DNA of 64,000 nucleotides from Siderastrea radians (lineage: Eukaryota > Cnidaria > Anthozoa > Scleractinia > Rhizangiidae), in assembly GCA_964017195.1 (NCBI GenBank), contig OZ024898.1:13859057-13923056 (forward strand), read 5' to 3'. Within the stretch, counting starts at the first letter, position 1. Every line of letters begins with the position of its first letter. Shown in pieces: positions 45,882 through 59,100 of this stretch. Both the position numbers and the translations under genes were made by a program. The notes under the pieces were generated by a model that saw only the letters and a list, made by a program, of their open reading frames with translations, had not been told where the DNA came from and did not search any database.

Positions 45882-47193
45882 GCTTTCTGAAAGGGCTTAA
45901 ATGCGTCTTAATCAGTGTGCTTGATGCAGTACAAGATGAACGGCCTTCTAGTGCTTGGAGAGGTTAGGCGTTCTTCTGTGCTCCATCACACCTCCTTCTT
46001 TAATTTGTTTCTCTTTATATATGTGAATCGTGGGACACTGCGCAATCCAGAAGCTCAAAAACGAACGCCTTTGCAAATTAACCTCTTGCACTGTATACAG
46101 ACTATACAGGATACACGTGCTTAACATCAAGCCTCTGAACAATGTATTAAAAACAAACTGAGGCATACCTTGAGGCTAGGAAAAGTTTACAACTACTCGT
46201 CATTTCTACGGCCTGAAGGAAAAACGCCCTTGCTCTTCCCCCAACCACTTCAACAACGAATAGCCCTGGGCACCACGTTGCGTGTGGGTGAAGTAAGGAG
46301 GAAGGGTGGGGTGGGGGGGGGGGGTAGGGTCCAAATTTCCCGCTTCCCGTATCCTTTAATTCCAGTTCCCGCCCCATTTTCATTGGCTCGCGCCTTTTTG
46401 CCCTTTTTCGATTGCAAAATTTTACGCAGCACTGTGTAATTGTTTTCGTTTCTCCCGCCTTTAAAGCGGGTCATAACTGAGGATAGTTACTTTCCGCCGA
46501 AAGATAGAAATAATTAAGAATGCAAATGACTACGAACAGCATCTGGTCAAACTAAGATTTCAGTTGATGAACAGGAATGAGAATTACAAATCAACCTTGA
46601 TGACAGAATAACAGCCTTATTTTCTTAGCTACAGTTAGAGACTGCAAAACTGTGGATTTTTTCTCTAAAAATACGCGGTTAGAGACAGTTAGAATTTTTG
46701 TTTTTAGACCTATGGGCTCGTAAGCTGGATCAGGGATCAACTCAGAAGTTTTAAAAATCCATTAAGTTTGGCAAGGTGCTCTTCGGAGTCATTTATACTC
46801 TTCTTTCTTTACTGAGACTCGAAGACAGTAACAAAACGTTCCCTTCATTTTTGTTTTGTTAATCAGAACTTTTCACCCAATTATGCACGTTGGTTAGATA
46901 TTGAAAATCAGGTTTGATTAGTTTAAAGAGCTTTCGATTAGATGCCCTAGCTGCCCACAGTTTAGTAACAAACTATCAAAGCAGATTAGTAAAACTAAAT
47001 TGATTTAATTTATATTATCTTTCTCATACCTAAGAAATAAGAATTGACGTATTGCTAGAACCTTAAACCAGCCTTTTCCGTTAAAATCAAGTTGTCAGTT
47101 GTTTTCGTTTTTTTCCCAGTTGTACAGTTTTCTTCTTTCATGAACACTTTTTCAGTTTTTTTTTTGCTGGGGCGATCAGGTCCCATGTCGTTA
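45882..47193. other. intergenic between convergent genes B and C
   Basis: No exon-like frame with recognisable similarity was found. A poly-G run lies near 46311-46324. The stretch contains the 3' flanks of both genes. Confidence 0.4.
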
Positions 47194-50100
47194 TCATGTT
47201 TGTGTCCTTAGTTCGTCTTGTTTACTGTTATTGTCGTTTCCAACTTTTTCCGTCAAGACAGAATTCTTTTCTTTTGACATTTCAGCTTTGATTTCAGTAA
47301 CTTTTGAATTAATAATTACACCAACGTAAACTTCTTGTTTGCCCTCTGAAGATGGTTCCAGTTCAGTATTGTTCTTACGCTTGCTTTCTGTTTCGTCATG
47401 CTTAGTTTCGCTGTCTTCCTTTACCTTTTCTGCCGTGGCAAAATCCTTTCGAATGGACAATTCCTTGTCGGTGTTAAACTTTAAATTGGTTGGTTTGGGT
47501 TGATTAAACACCTGAAGTCCTTCTTTGACATCTGAAGAGCGATCTAAATCCTTCTGTTCTTCATGTTTGTTGTCTGTTTCTTCGGGTTTAGTTTCGCCAT
47601 CTTTCTTTACCTTTTCTGTTGCTGCAGACTTACTTTGACTGGTCATTTCACTGCTGTTCTCAATTTTCATATTAGTCGGCTTAGGTTTATTCAACACCTC
47701 AGGTTCTTCGCTATTATCTGTAGAGGGATCAAAACCAATCTGTTTTTCATTATTGTTTTTTGTTTGTTCTGGTCTAGTTTCACTATTGTCCTCTCTCTGT
47801 GCCAAGACAGAATGATTTCGCTCTGACCTCTCACCCTTGACCTCAGATTTTGAACCAGATTCTTTGGGCTTAATCAATGCTGGAGTTTCTTGTTCTTTGC
47901 TTTTCTGGTTCCGGCTCTCAGTTGTCATTTTGTTTGGCGTTGGTGTCGGCGGTTCTATCTCCACCTCTCTGCTCACACGTTTACCATCAGCAGATCTGAA
48001 AGGTAAAAAAAAATGATAAAGTTCAAACCAAGACCGCTAAAGATAAACTCCGAAAACGTTTTGAGGAAACCCTAACATTTTCTACTGCTATGAAAATTCC
48101 CCTCCTCCACTGCAAATGGAAGAGGGGAATTTTTCGGGAATCCACGCTTCAAATCTAAAACAAATTAGTTAAAAAGTGGCGAGCGAGTGGTCTTTACGGT
48201 ATGAATGTGTAAGCGAGCTCATATTATTTTAACGCGTAACTGCTTTAAGATAGAACCTACGCTTGAAGGAGCCACGCTTGTCTAGGGACTACGCTGTGAA
48301 GCGATTAGGAGCATTGCAGTTCCCCTGCCTCGTCCCCAGGCGCCGGTGTAGCGCAAGCAAACAGTGCACCTATCCCACAACGCCACGCGCACCATCATAT
48401 AATAAGAAGGGGCGCCTGGGGACGAGGCAGGCAGATTCCCTGAATTGGATGGGAGTACAGAGCCTGAGAGTTCAGTGTTTTTATCATTTTGTCAGCTTCC
48501 TCCGGCGCCAATCTATACAACTGAGTAAAGAGAGTGAGGTGTCTTGCCAAAAGACGCAGAGAGGTGGCTAGCCTCGAAGGATAGTTCTTCCTCTCTCATT
48601 TTGCTACACAGCGGCAATTTTTTTTTCATGTTACGCATGCTAGGGGTAAACATCTGCCGTATGAGTCACTTCACTAAAACTCACTTACCTACTTCACAAA
48701 GTATTGAGTCCAATTTATCATGATTCAACTCTAACAAATATACAGCTTGACTATTCTGTGTAAGAACGCAGTCAGTGAGGTGCTGCTTTCTTGACTATAG
48801 CTTACAAAAAACGCGGAAAAGTAGTAGAAAGCAGATTTTTGGAACTGGCAAGCAACGATATGTAGGTCAAAATGACAGTCGGCTGTAAGACTTTGCACGC
48901 CTTATGGTGAAAGTCAAGCATAACCTAGGGCTGCGCCCACAAAGTGTCCAAGTTTTTTTCTCATTAAAAAGTACTACTTCTAGCCTAAGGATTGCTAAAT
49001 TGCTTCTTCCCAGATTCGACACGTTACCCAGCGCAAACAGTCACTTAGATAGCTTGGCTTCAAAAATAAATTTAAAAACAAATCTTAGTCCCGAGGACGT
49101 GGCTTGCACGGTCGGCGACTACTATTCGAATAGTCAGTGAAGATTCAGCCAATCAGATTCGCATTCATTTGCAATAAACCACGGGGAATGTATATTCATG
49201 ACATTTACTACGATCTGTCGAAACGTACGGGAATCTGATTGGCTCAAACATTGTTGTTTTTTTCAGTGATAGACAGAGAGTTATGTCCGCGCTATCGTTG
49301 GCAAGTGACATGTCTTAGTGTGTTGTAACTACCACCTAAATATCGTCATATTCTGATTGGAATCATTTTGTTCTGTGCTAAAACAATCTGACTGCATGTC
49401 CTAACTTCCTATGAGCGATAGTCACGTCCGCTTCGTCTTAGGCCCCGGCCAAACGAGGATGAGAGTCGATAAGAGTTGACTCTTATGAGAGTTGTCGTCA
49501 ACTCTCATCGACTCTCATCAACTCGTGCCAAACGAGCACAAGAGTCGCACGAGAGTGTGGCAAGAGTGACGCGTAATTTGTATTGGTTTCCCTTCCTTGC
49601 TGGAAGCCAACCCCTAATCTCGGACGCTATTAAAATTTAACAAAAACGGTTTAAGGCTTTTACACTAATTAAAGAAAAAAATAGGAGATAATTTGATCGT
49701 AACTTAAACATTAACAAAAAAGTTGCTTACCTCCATTTCACTTTTCGCTTTCCCGGTGACCTCCCTGTTATGATAGTCGTTGGAAAACACATCCCATAGG
49801 CAAGTTCGTTCCTCGTATAAGTCGATGTGGGGTTTTCTTTTGCTCCTTTTGGACCGACTCCGCCATATTGTGACTCGTTGCGTGATGCGATCGCGTGATG
49901 CTGGCGACAGGTCGTATTTTTGAGCCCGCTGGACGTTTACGGCCACCCGCTGACCGAAAAACTCTCATGCAACTCGAAAATGGGTGCCAAACGAGAGAAA
50001 ACTCTCATTGACTCTCATGAAAAATTTGAACACGTTCAAAGTCGATGAGAGTGCATGAGAGTCGATGAGAGTGGATAAGAGTTCCATGCCAAACGAGAGT

Positions 50101-53100
50101 GAGAGTTTCAACTCTTATCAACTCTCATCCTCGTTTGGCCGGGGCTTTAGCCTGCCTAGCCGGCGAGATCGTTAGCGCGCGCAAAGTTTTGGCAGAGAAG
50201 CTGCGAAGCCGCTCAGAGAATGGGGAGGAGACGCTTTCCAATACAATTTCGCCAGCTACGCAGGTTACTAAGCCTGTTTTGTAAATAATTCAACCTGGTC
50301 TTCAATTTGATCCTCCTATCAACCTCCATTTCACTTCTGACGTCATTCCACGTTACGCCGCCATCTGATGAGTACTGAACTTGAAGGCCAGGGAGCGCAA
50401 CCCTGGTTTGCAGTTTCTTGTCTATAATTCTAAAGAATAAATTACAATTAACACTTAAAGTCAGGATTTTCGATTTTGTCATTAACCGTCATTCACCATC
50501 TCATACTAGCTGGTTTCTGTGGGAGTGAGTACCAATACGTTACGTCTTTACTTGTACAATCAAATGTATTGCCCAGAAACTTGTTGTTCCACTTTACAAT
50601 AAGTGTGGTGCATTGAAATACAAAACGCTGAACAAATAGTTCAAAAATTATTGGAAGAATTGGAGAAAGCTGACAAAGAAACAGTTTTTGTGTAATATAG
50701 GCAATCAAACAACTGCAAATAATTTTGAGAATTTTTTTTACATTGACCTAGCTTGTTGTGATGGTCACATGTCCAGCCAATTCAAAAGTCTTTTTGCTGC
50801 GCTGAATTGTTTTTACCTTGCTGCTGGTGGAGGTACCCGATAAGGCAGGTCCATCTTGTCCAGTCGCCCCAGTTCCCTGTAGCCAAGGGTGTTAGCAAAC
50901 CTCACCCAGTCACCAGACCTCTCGCGATCTCGCAGCTTCTCATCGTTTACTTCCTCCCATGATGCTTTGTGCCACGCGCGTTCTGCCAATGCAAGAAGGC
51001 GAGGGAAAAGCATGGTGTACATGTGATCAGCGGTTCGTATTGTCTCGCCCCAGATCGCTGCCTCAACACCTGAGGACAAATGCATGACATAAAAACTAAG
51101 GGTAAACGAGATGACCTTGGGTAATCAAATCTTTTGACTTGAAAAAGGTGGTCAATGAATTACAGTGATAATGAGGATAAACCTCCATAGCCAAATTTTT
51201 CCAAGAGGTTAATTAAATGCTACCTTACTTAGACTTTTTATGAAGAACTCGAAAAAAAAAACAAAACAAAAAAAAAACAGTCCAATTGACTATTACTCCG
51301 GCATCTTTACAAAAAAAAAAAAAAAAAAAAAACAGTAGTTTAATGCTAAAAATGACATTTTTGGGCGATATTTTGTCAAATTGTAACCCTACTATCAAAA
51401 AGATCGTTGGCAACATGAAACTTGCAAATCCTTTCATTTCGAGGTAAGAATGGCAAAATTTCTTTTGGGGTATACGTGCAGCTCAAAGTCATGACGGTTT
51501 GAACGAGGAAAGCACTGCTTTCTTTACTCCTTTCCGTTTTTTCTAGGGTTTTTGCCTTTAAGTAGTCCTTGTTTGGCTTCGAAGAGTTTCCAGTCAAACG
51601 CCGAGGAGAGTTAGAAATTTTAACAAGAAATAGGTACGGTGGGTAGAACATTTTTGGAATGATTTTTTATGTACTCTGGCCAATTTAACGCTACTTCGAG
51701 AATACTTCTCCGGTTTCCCTTCTTCTTCCAATCTCCTACAATCCAACTCCCGTCATTTTGTGTAATGTTCTCATCCAGCTTGTCACCGATTGGGAAATCC
51801 CGCATCCTTTCCCAGGTTTTTTCCCTTGCCATAGCATTTCCACCAACTTCTCTCCTGAGTTTTTTTCCTTACCCTCCCTAGCGTTAGAGAGCGTTACCGT
51901 CACCTAGCGCTAGAGAACTTAGAAAATATTTCACCTTTCTTAAAGATGCTTCTACTGCAAGAGAAATGTTCTCACCCAAAACGTTTTGTCGACCTCCGCC
52001 ACATTTCTTCAAACCAGTGCAGTTAAGCTCTTGGGGGGCGATGTCTTTGTAGAGGTCTTCGGGCATGAAACCGAAGATTTTCCGAGTGTCAGTGTACTGT
52101 GTGGCCCAATACTTTCCGCGCTCCTCAGAGTGAGGCTCGTATGGATGGTCAAGGTAGATGTAGTCCGGGTTTGATAGGACAACCTGCAATTAAGACAAAT
52201 CAGTTGCAGGATTTTTAAGCGACGACACCAGTTATAGTCATAACTAATTGTCATTGTCGGTGAACAAAAATGTAGGGTGGTAATATGCAAAATCCGACTG
52301 TCTTTTACTTTTTTACTTTTTTAAACGCTTCTTACTTTTGTCATGTTTTCAGTGTGGTGCAAAACTTTTACTTGTGAATATTTTACTGGAACATTTTGCC
52401 ATATTTTAGCGAATTCTCAAATTAACCAAACGAAAATAAAAAGCATCAGACAGAGTAAGTTTGCAGTTAACAAAACTTCAACCTTGTATCCATGATTTGC
52501 CATTAAAGAAACTTCTCGAAGGTTCTTTGCGGCACCAGTCACACTCCATGCATAGGAGTACACTTCCTTATTTGAGAAAAACTCCCTTGGAAGAAGTGTG
52601 CGCGTTTCCTTGTCGAACAAAAAGTCTCCCCAGCCACCTATAGCGAGGTTGAATTTTGCCGTGATATTAGATAATCGCTTTAAAAAGTATTCTTTCAATT
52701 TGCTGTGCGCATGAATGTCTTTGTATGGGAAGTTTAATGTCCCGGCAAGCTTTTCACATTCTGGTGATTTTCTCCATGCTCCACCAGGAACCTCGTCTCC
52801 CCCGAAGTGATAAACGGTGAGCGGTTGAATATCACGATGCAAGTTTGTCAGTTCTTTCAAAACCTGTTCCATAAACCTGTATGTCGAGTTCAAACAGGGA
52901 TTAGCAGTCTCGTCTGTGAAAAGCTGCACTGATAAGTACCGCGATTCATCTTTAAAGTCATTAATTAGAAACTCCTTAGCTTCGTTCTCTTTTCCTTCTT
53001 GTATCAGTTGGTCATGCCTCGCTATCATGCTTTTGATAGCTGCATGACCGTGTCCTGGAAGATCGAACTCTGGAATCACTTGAACGTGACGTTTCTTTGC

Positions 53101-56100
53101 GTGACGTAGTATTTCCCGGTAGTCCTCAGTAGTGTAGAACCCAGTGCCTGAGGTGCTGGTATCGGGGCCTGAACCGAGATGAGAGAAGATGCAGGATTTT
53201 TCTTTCAAATCATGGCATCTTCTAGACCCAACCTAAATTACAAGAAAAAAGAATGTTAGCTACCACTGAAAGAGAAATGTGCATAAGTTTAGTTGCCCAC
53301 ATAAAACAGTGTGAAATGCGTGTGAAAGGGGTCTTACAGGCAACAAGGTTTAAGCCTCGTTTTCACGCAAGAATGCTCAAATGACTTGTATTTTTGTGAC
53401 TACTGAAAAAGGTATACTGTTCAGAATTGTAGGCTTACATACCTTATTATAGGAAATTAACGCTCCATGAAATTAACGCGAATGGCAAAAATTCGCGTTA
53501 ATTTTAAGTCGCGTTAATTTCTGTGAGCGTTAATTTTCGGGTTGTTAATTACGTGGAGCGTTAATTTCCGCGACCTTAATTTCCATCATTTTAATCCCAT
53601 ATTCTGGATACAGTCCAGAAATTCTTGACACCCACAAAACAATAGCTTTCCTACGTTTGGGCAGAATTTAACCCACATTGTCTGTAAAGAAATTGCCTCA
53701 CATACCTGTAGACCTGTTTTGTTAGTAATCTTTATATTCAGTCAGTAATAAATTTGTTAGGCGGCCGTCATGCGCTAGCGCACGTCGCCGACTCATAAAA
53801 TGGAAGTTGCATTCCTTTTGCATTCCTTTCGTCCTTCGTCGTAGTCGTCTGTCACTTGGACTTAGTCCTCTTGGTGTCGCACGGCCAACAGAGACAACTG
53901 CACGTAAGGCTTACTGAATGAGAATGGTATTGCTTTTATAAATTTTCTATCTATGATCGCAGAAAATTTCAGGGAATTTATTGACAAACTACATTACAAT
54001 TGCTGCAGACGTGTTAAATTATGTTTTTAAAGGGAATACGGTGACAGATCGTGACAGTACACGAAGGGCTAATTGTGCCAAGCAGGTCACCGAAGGCCAA
54101 TGTTAAAAGTCTGTTTCACTTCTGTCTCTCAAGTAGTGGTGGTTACGAAAAAAATGTTAGAGAGGAGTCTAATTCCGTTGTTTTGAGTATTGCTGCGTGT
54201 GGAAGTTAAATAAAGGTAAGCGTTTAAATGTTTATGTCGCTGTTTTTGAGGAAATTTGGTTTGGTAAGGGTCAGCGTTTACACAGGCCAGCGTTTACACA
54301 GGCTAGTGATTACTTAATTCCTTACATACCGGAAGTGCAGGTCACCGGAAACCAAGAACTACCAAAGTTTTTGTTTTCCTTAGGAAAAGGGGAGGGGGGC
54401 GGATAGACTATCGGCCGCCTGTAAATTCTTCAGAATTTCTTGTTCCAGTTGTGACCACAAGGTGTTTCTTTATGCTAATCGCGTTAATTTCCCTCATTTT
54501 GAAGTTTTACCCCCTCTTTCGCGTTAATTTCCTTTATCGGGGAGTAATTTTTCCGTCAATTCGCGTTAATTTAAGTCGCGTTAATTTCAAATACCTTAAT
54601 TAACACAAGCGTAAATTTCCTAGGATAAGGTATACATTAGTAAATGGATTAAGCCTCTGAAACAATCCAAGGCATTTGACTCACAATTTGGACCCTCTGT
54701 GGTCACATCTGTCGTAAGCGACCACCCCCCTCACTTACGGAAGGTACCATTGTATATATAACATAAACTCTTACTTACTGAAGTCAACTCCTCGATTCCT
54801 GGTATCTGTAGTCTCCATCCTTCATTATCAGTGAGATGAAAATGAAGCTTGTTCATTTTGTACTTCGCCATAACGTCCAAGAGTTTCAGTATTTCCCGCT
54901 TGGGTTGAAAATTACGAGCAACGTCAATCATCAGCCCGCGATACGAGAAACGAGGAGAGTCTTTGATTGACACCTGAGGAACCTCGCCTTTATCGTTTAT
55001 GAGTGCGAGAAGAGTCTGAACACCGTAGAACACCCCAGCATTTCCAGCTCCTGTGATGCTGATAACCGGATGGGAGATATTCACTTCAAGGTGGTACGAT
55101 TCAGCGGACCACTCAACAGACTGTTGTTCTTTAGCTTGGTTCAGTGGCACCTCACCCAGTTTGAGCTTGATAACTCTGCGGCCCGTGAGCTGGGACATAG
55201 ACTTCTCTATGTTAAGTTTACCTAAGGATAAGAGTTGTAGATTGACATAACTTTGATTCAACTATCGAAGTTTCTTAGTAAGAAAATTAAAGCACCTCAG
55301 GCGGGTATTACTTAAGGTGATTCCATTCAATTGCAATTGAATCATCATTTCTTGCGTGATTAGCGCGTGCACGAGCGCGCGCACCTTCGGAACTTGATAG
55401 GTTTTCTATGAAAGCTGAGCTGTTCAGAGAAATAAAATGGTCGTTTGCTCCTAAACGAGCTCGGTGACCCCCATTTTTTAATACATAAATTCAAATGGCA
55501 CACGGTCTAGTACAATATATTGCGATTTTGAGAAAAGTTAAAAATTCTGCTTTGAGATATTTTTATTTAAATGCAGAAAAGAACACGTCCTTAGGTGCAG
55601 CAGGGTATGTACGCTCGGCGCAAATTTTTTAGTTTATTTCATAATCTTGATTCCTGTTCAACTAAAACAGTATAAAATACAAGATAAATGTCTGTTTTGT
55701 TGAACTGCTCCAATATTTCAATACAAGCAATGACTTTTTAAAGCAATTATAGTGCTCATTTCTGATTACTAGGATTTCTCAGGAAAACCTTGCGGGTTGT
55801 ATAGTTGCTATTAATGGCTCTCCATTTTGTGAAAAAACAAACACGGTGACCCCTATTTGCAACTTTGAAATGTTCTAAACATAATTACCAACTGGGCCAA
55901 GTTTTGGAAAATTTTAAATATTCCTTCTATTTCGATGGAATCACCTTAAGCTTATCCTTATAATAATCCAATTTCCAGGCCGAGTAAACTAAATAATATC
56001 TGTCTCACGGGGGTAGGAGGGCTACTCAATAAAATTTCATCCGAGAAGGGGGCTTCTAGACGAGGCTCAAACAGGTACCTTTTGATATACTCATTTTTAC

Positions 56101-59100
56101 CGAAATAGCACCCTTCCATACACCAGGAACATAAAAAAATGCACCCCTTTGTTTTACCTCACAGATGACTTGGTATCATTAAATTACCACAAGCGTTGTA
56201 ACTGCATCCGGACTATTCAAACTATAAAACCTTTGAATAAAAGATTAGTTTCTAACGAAACTGCGGTGCGTCGCCTGTGGGGAAGTTGAACAAAAAAAAA
56301 ATTGGATTTATCAACTGAGTTGATAAGGTAAATTGACCACTGTAAAGAAACCCAAGAGCTGACGTTTGGAGTGTTAGCCCTTCGTCAGACAAGTGATTCG
56401 TTCGGTCTAGCGCTCGAAACGTCAACTTTTTAAAGTCGAAGTGTTTGTTTGTCCTATTCAAAACAAGTTTTCAGTGGCAAATTCTATTTTCATTTTCTTT
56501 TTTAGATTAATGCAAGTCACGAGGAACGTTAGTGAAGAGGTTTGTGAGCCACGGCCGGCAACGGAAAGCTGAATATCTGAATTCAATTTGGACGCATTCA
56601 AATTCCCATAGGCGAGCCGTTAGTCACCAAAACTAGTTCCAGCCTTTGGTTAGGAACACAAACAAACGAAAAAAGTGAACATTTAACTTCCAATTGACGT
56701 CCTTGGTTTAGGAAGCCACCAGACAATAAAACAAGTTTCTTATAGCTTTCGGTCACTTAGTAAGTAAGGGCAAAAACAAGCAGGCAAAGGGAGCATTCAA
56801 CTTCCTGTTGGCGTCCGTGGCTTAGGATCAACGACTATGCTTAAGTTTCTTTTGAAAAGTCGAAAAACCTGAATTCAAAATTGCCCTTCATCCCTGATTA
56901 GCCAAGGAGAGTTTTGAACAACCGACCCTTGAAGGTGACAGAAAATACCTTTCTTAAGTGCTACCTGGAATGCCTATTCAATGTCATGTGGACTTTGCAA
57001 AGGGACTGACAGAATTTTGGTCTCCATACAGGCTGAAAGTTTACTTATGGACTCCGCTCCCTCGTCCGGCCTTAAGAGAACAACAATGTGAATGTAAATG
57101 CAAAACAGCCATGATCTATCCAGAAAATCCACAAAAGATAAAAGAAGGAAATCGTACTTACCTGCCAAGAAGCTTGTTTCCTCTTCCAATCCTGGTTCTC
57201 CAAATACAATCCAGTTACCATCGATGGACAATCTCTTGGACTCGTTTAGTCCGATAATTTGCGAAGGAGTCGGGATCACTAGTAGTGGAGCTTTACCTAA
57301 GTCAGGCACGTCATTATTTCTAAAGCCATCCCAGGGCTTCCTTCTCTCTGGAATAAGCACAAAATCAAGCTGCTCATCGGCAGTGCAAGAAATGGTCCTT
57401 GGTTCAAGGCCCTCTGCAGCTATGTACCATCTCGGGGTGAGGTCGCTTTTGGCGAATGTGTGTCCGATGTGGACCTTAAATTCCAATGATTTTCCAGGAA
57501 GGATGGTTTTGAAATCTCTTGTAGGTTCTACCTTGTAAGAACACCCATTTAAATGAGTGAGTTTTATTGATTTTTCTTGAGGTAATATGTAACCTTGTGG
57601 CTTGTGCACAAGATTCCCGAGTTCCATTCCTGTTGTTATACACACATATATGGACCACTGGTTTCTCTCGATTGCTGTAGGTCCCTTATTTCTTAAAGTA
57701 ATGACTGCCTGCCTAAAGTCCTCTAAGACCTCAAAGTGTATCTCCAGGTTTTCTGCTATACTGTCAACAATTTCTTGAGTTAAAGGTGGTGTCGTTATAG
57801 GCAAGAGTGGTTCTACAAGAGTAGTGCCAGCTTTGCCTTTCAAGGAGCTTATTGTATTTGATAGATGAACTTGCTTGGCATCTGTCGTTTTCACTGAAAG
57901 TTGTGACAGGTTACCCTGCGTAGCTGAATCGTTTTTTCTGTCTGTTAGAAAAGTGTTGACATGAGATGTCGTACTATTTCCTGCATCCAAAGCCGTTAAT
58001 CTTTTTTCTCTCGATTGCAAATTTAGATTGAAAGCGACAGACGGTGTCCCTTGCTTTACAGAACGATTAGCGTTTTCAAGAAATGCAGATGAAACTTGAG
58101 GGACAGCAACTCTTTCTGTGAACTCTTTCTTTGCCTGCATATCGGCATCCCTGACCGGTTGATCAAAGGTTGATGTTCCATTGTTGACTACTAATTTCTT
58201 CTGCTCTTGAAATTGATTTTGTTTAATATTATTTGGGTGTTTTGTTGCATCTTCCTGACGGCTTCGAATAGAAATGGTGTCCAATTCTGAATTGTAGGAA
58301 TTTGAATGGTCGTTTCCAGAGGGACTTCTCTCCACTTGCAAGTCATTTCGAGGATGACGCGTTCCATAGGACAGACTGTCATCGTCATCGTCATCAACAT
58401 TTGAGTCCTCTTTAAGACGAATGTCCCATCCTTGATAGCTTTTTACTTCCTTTTTACTTTCAACAGCAGCAATTCCACTCCTACGAAATGTGAAACTAGG
58501 AGGATTGTCACCTGTCAAAGGAACATGTAATCAGTCAAGTTTCACAGCTTCTTAAAGAATAAAACGCGGTTCGTTGGAGAGACGAGACAAACAACCCATG
58601 CTTACTATGCCTAAGGCTTGGGCGCCATTTAAGTGAGCGAGCGCTAAGTATTTCATCGTATGCATGATAAATCGTCTTCTGTTCATTTAGAAAACAGAGG
58701 AATGCGGCAATGGGGGCTAAAACCGAATGGTAGGTCCAACGCCCGCTATACGCTAAGAGGTTTGGAATGCTTAGCCTCATTTATCAGTTTTTTTTTTTTT
58801 GCAAAGTTCATTGAAACAACTCAACATCGATGTGGTGATTATTTTTCGTTTGCATTTGCGGTAACTTTTGAAACTATTTTTCTTAAGCGTTGCAAAATTT
58901 CCCTCCAATAAAAGTTTTCCCTGAATAATGGCCATGAGCACACAAGGAGGAGTAGTATATACTGTAACATTCTTGCACGCACAAATTATTCATATTAGTC
59001 AAATTAGTTTCCATTTGCCAGTTTCGACGGCCCGTTGGGACAGTGCCTTTTGGCGAGTGAATAAGAAAAAGAATACGGAATCATACAGAGCGCGATTTCT

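Noticed and set aside
48904..49140. 78-codon plus-strand frame in the last intron of gene C
   Set aside because: Opposite strand to gene C, no recognisable domain, no splice sites or paralog support.
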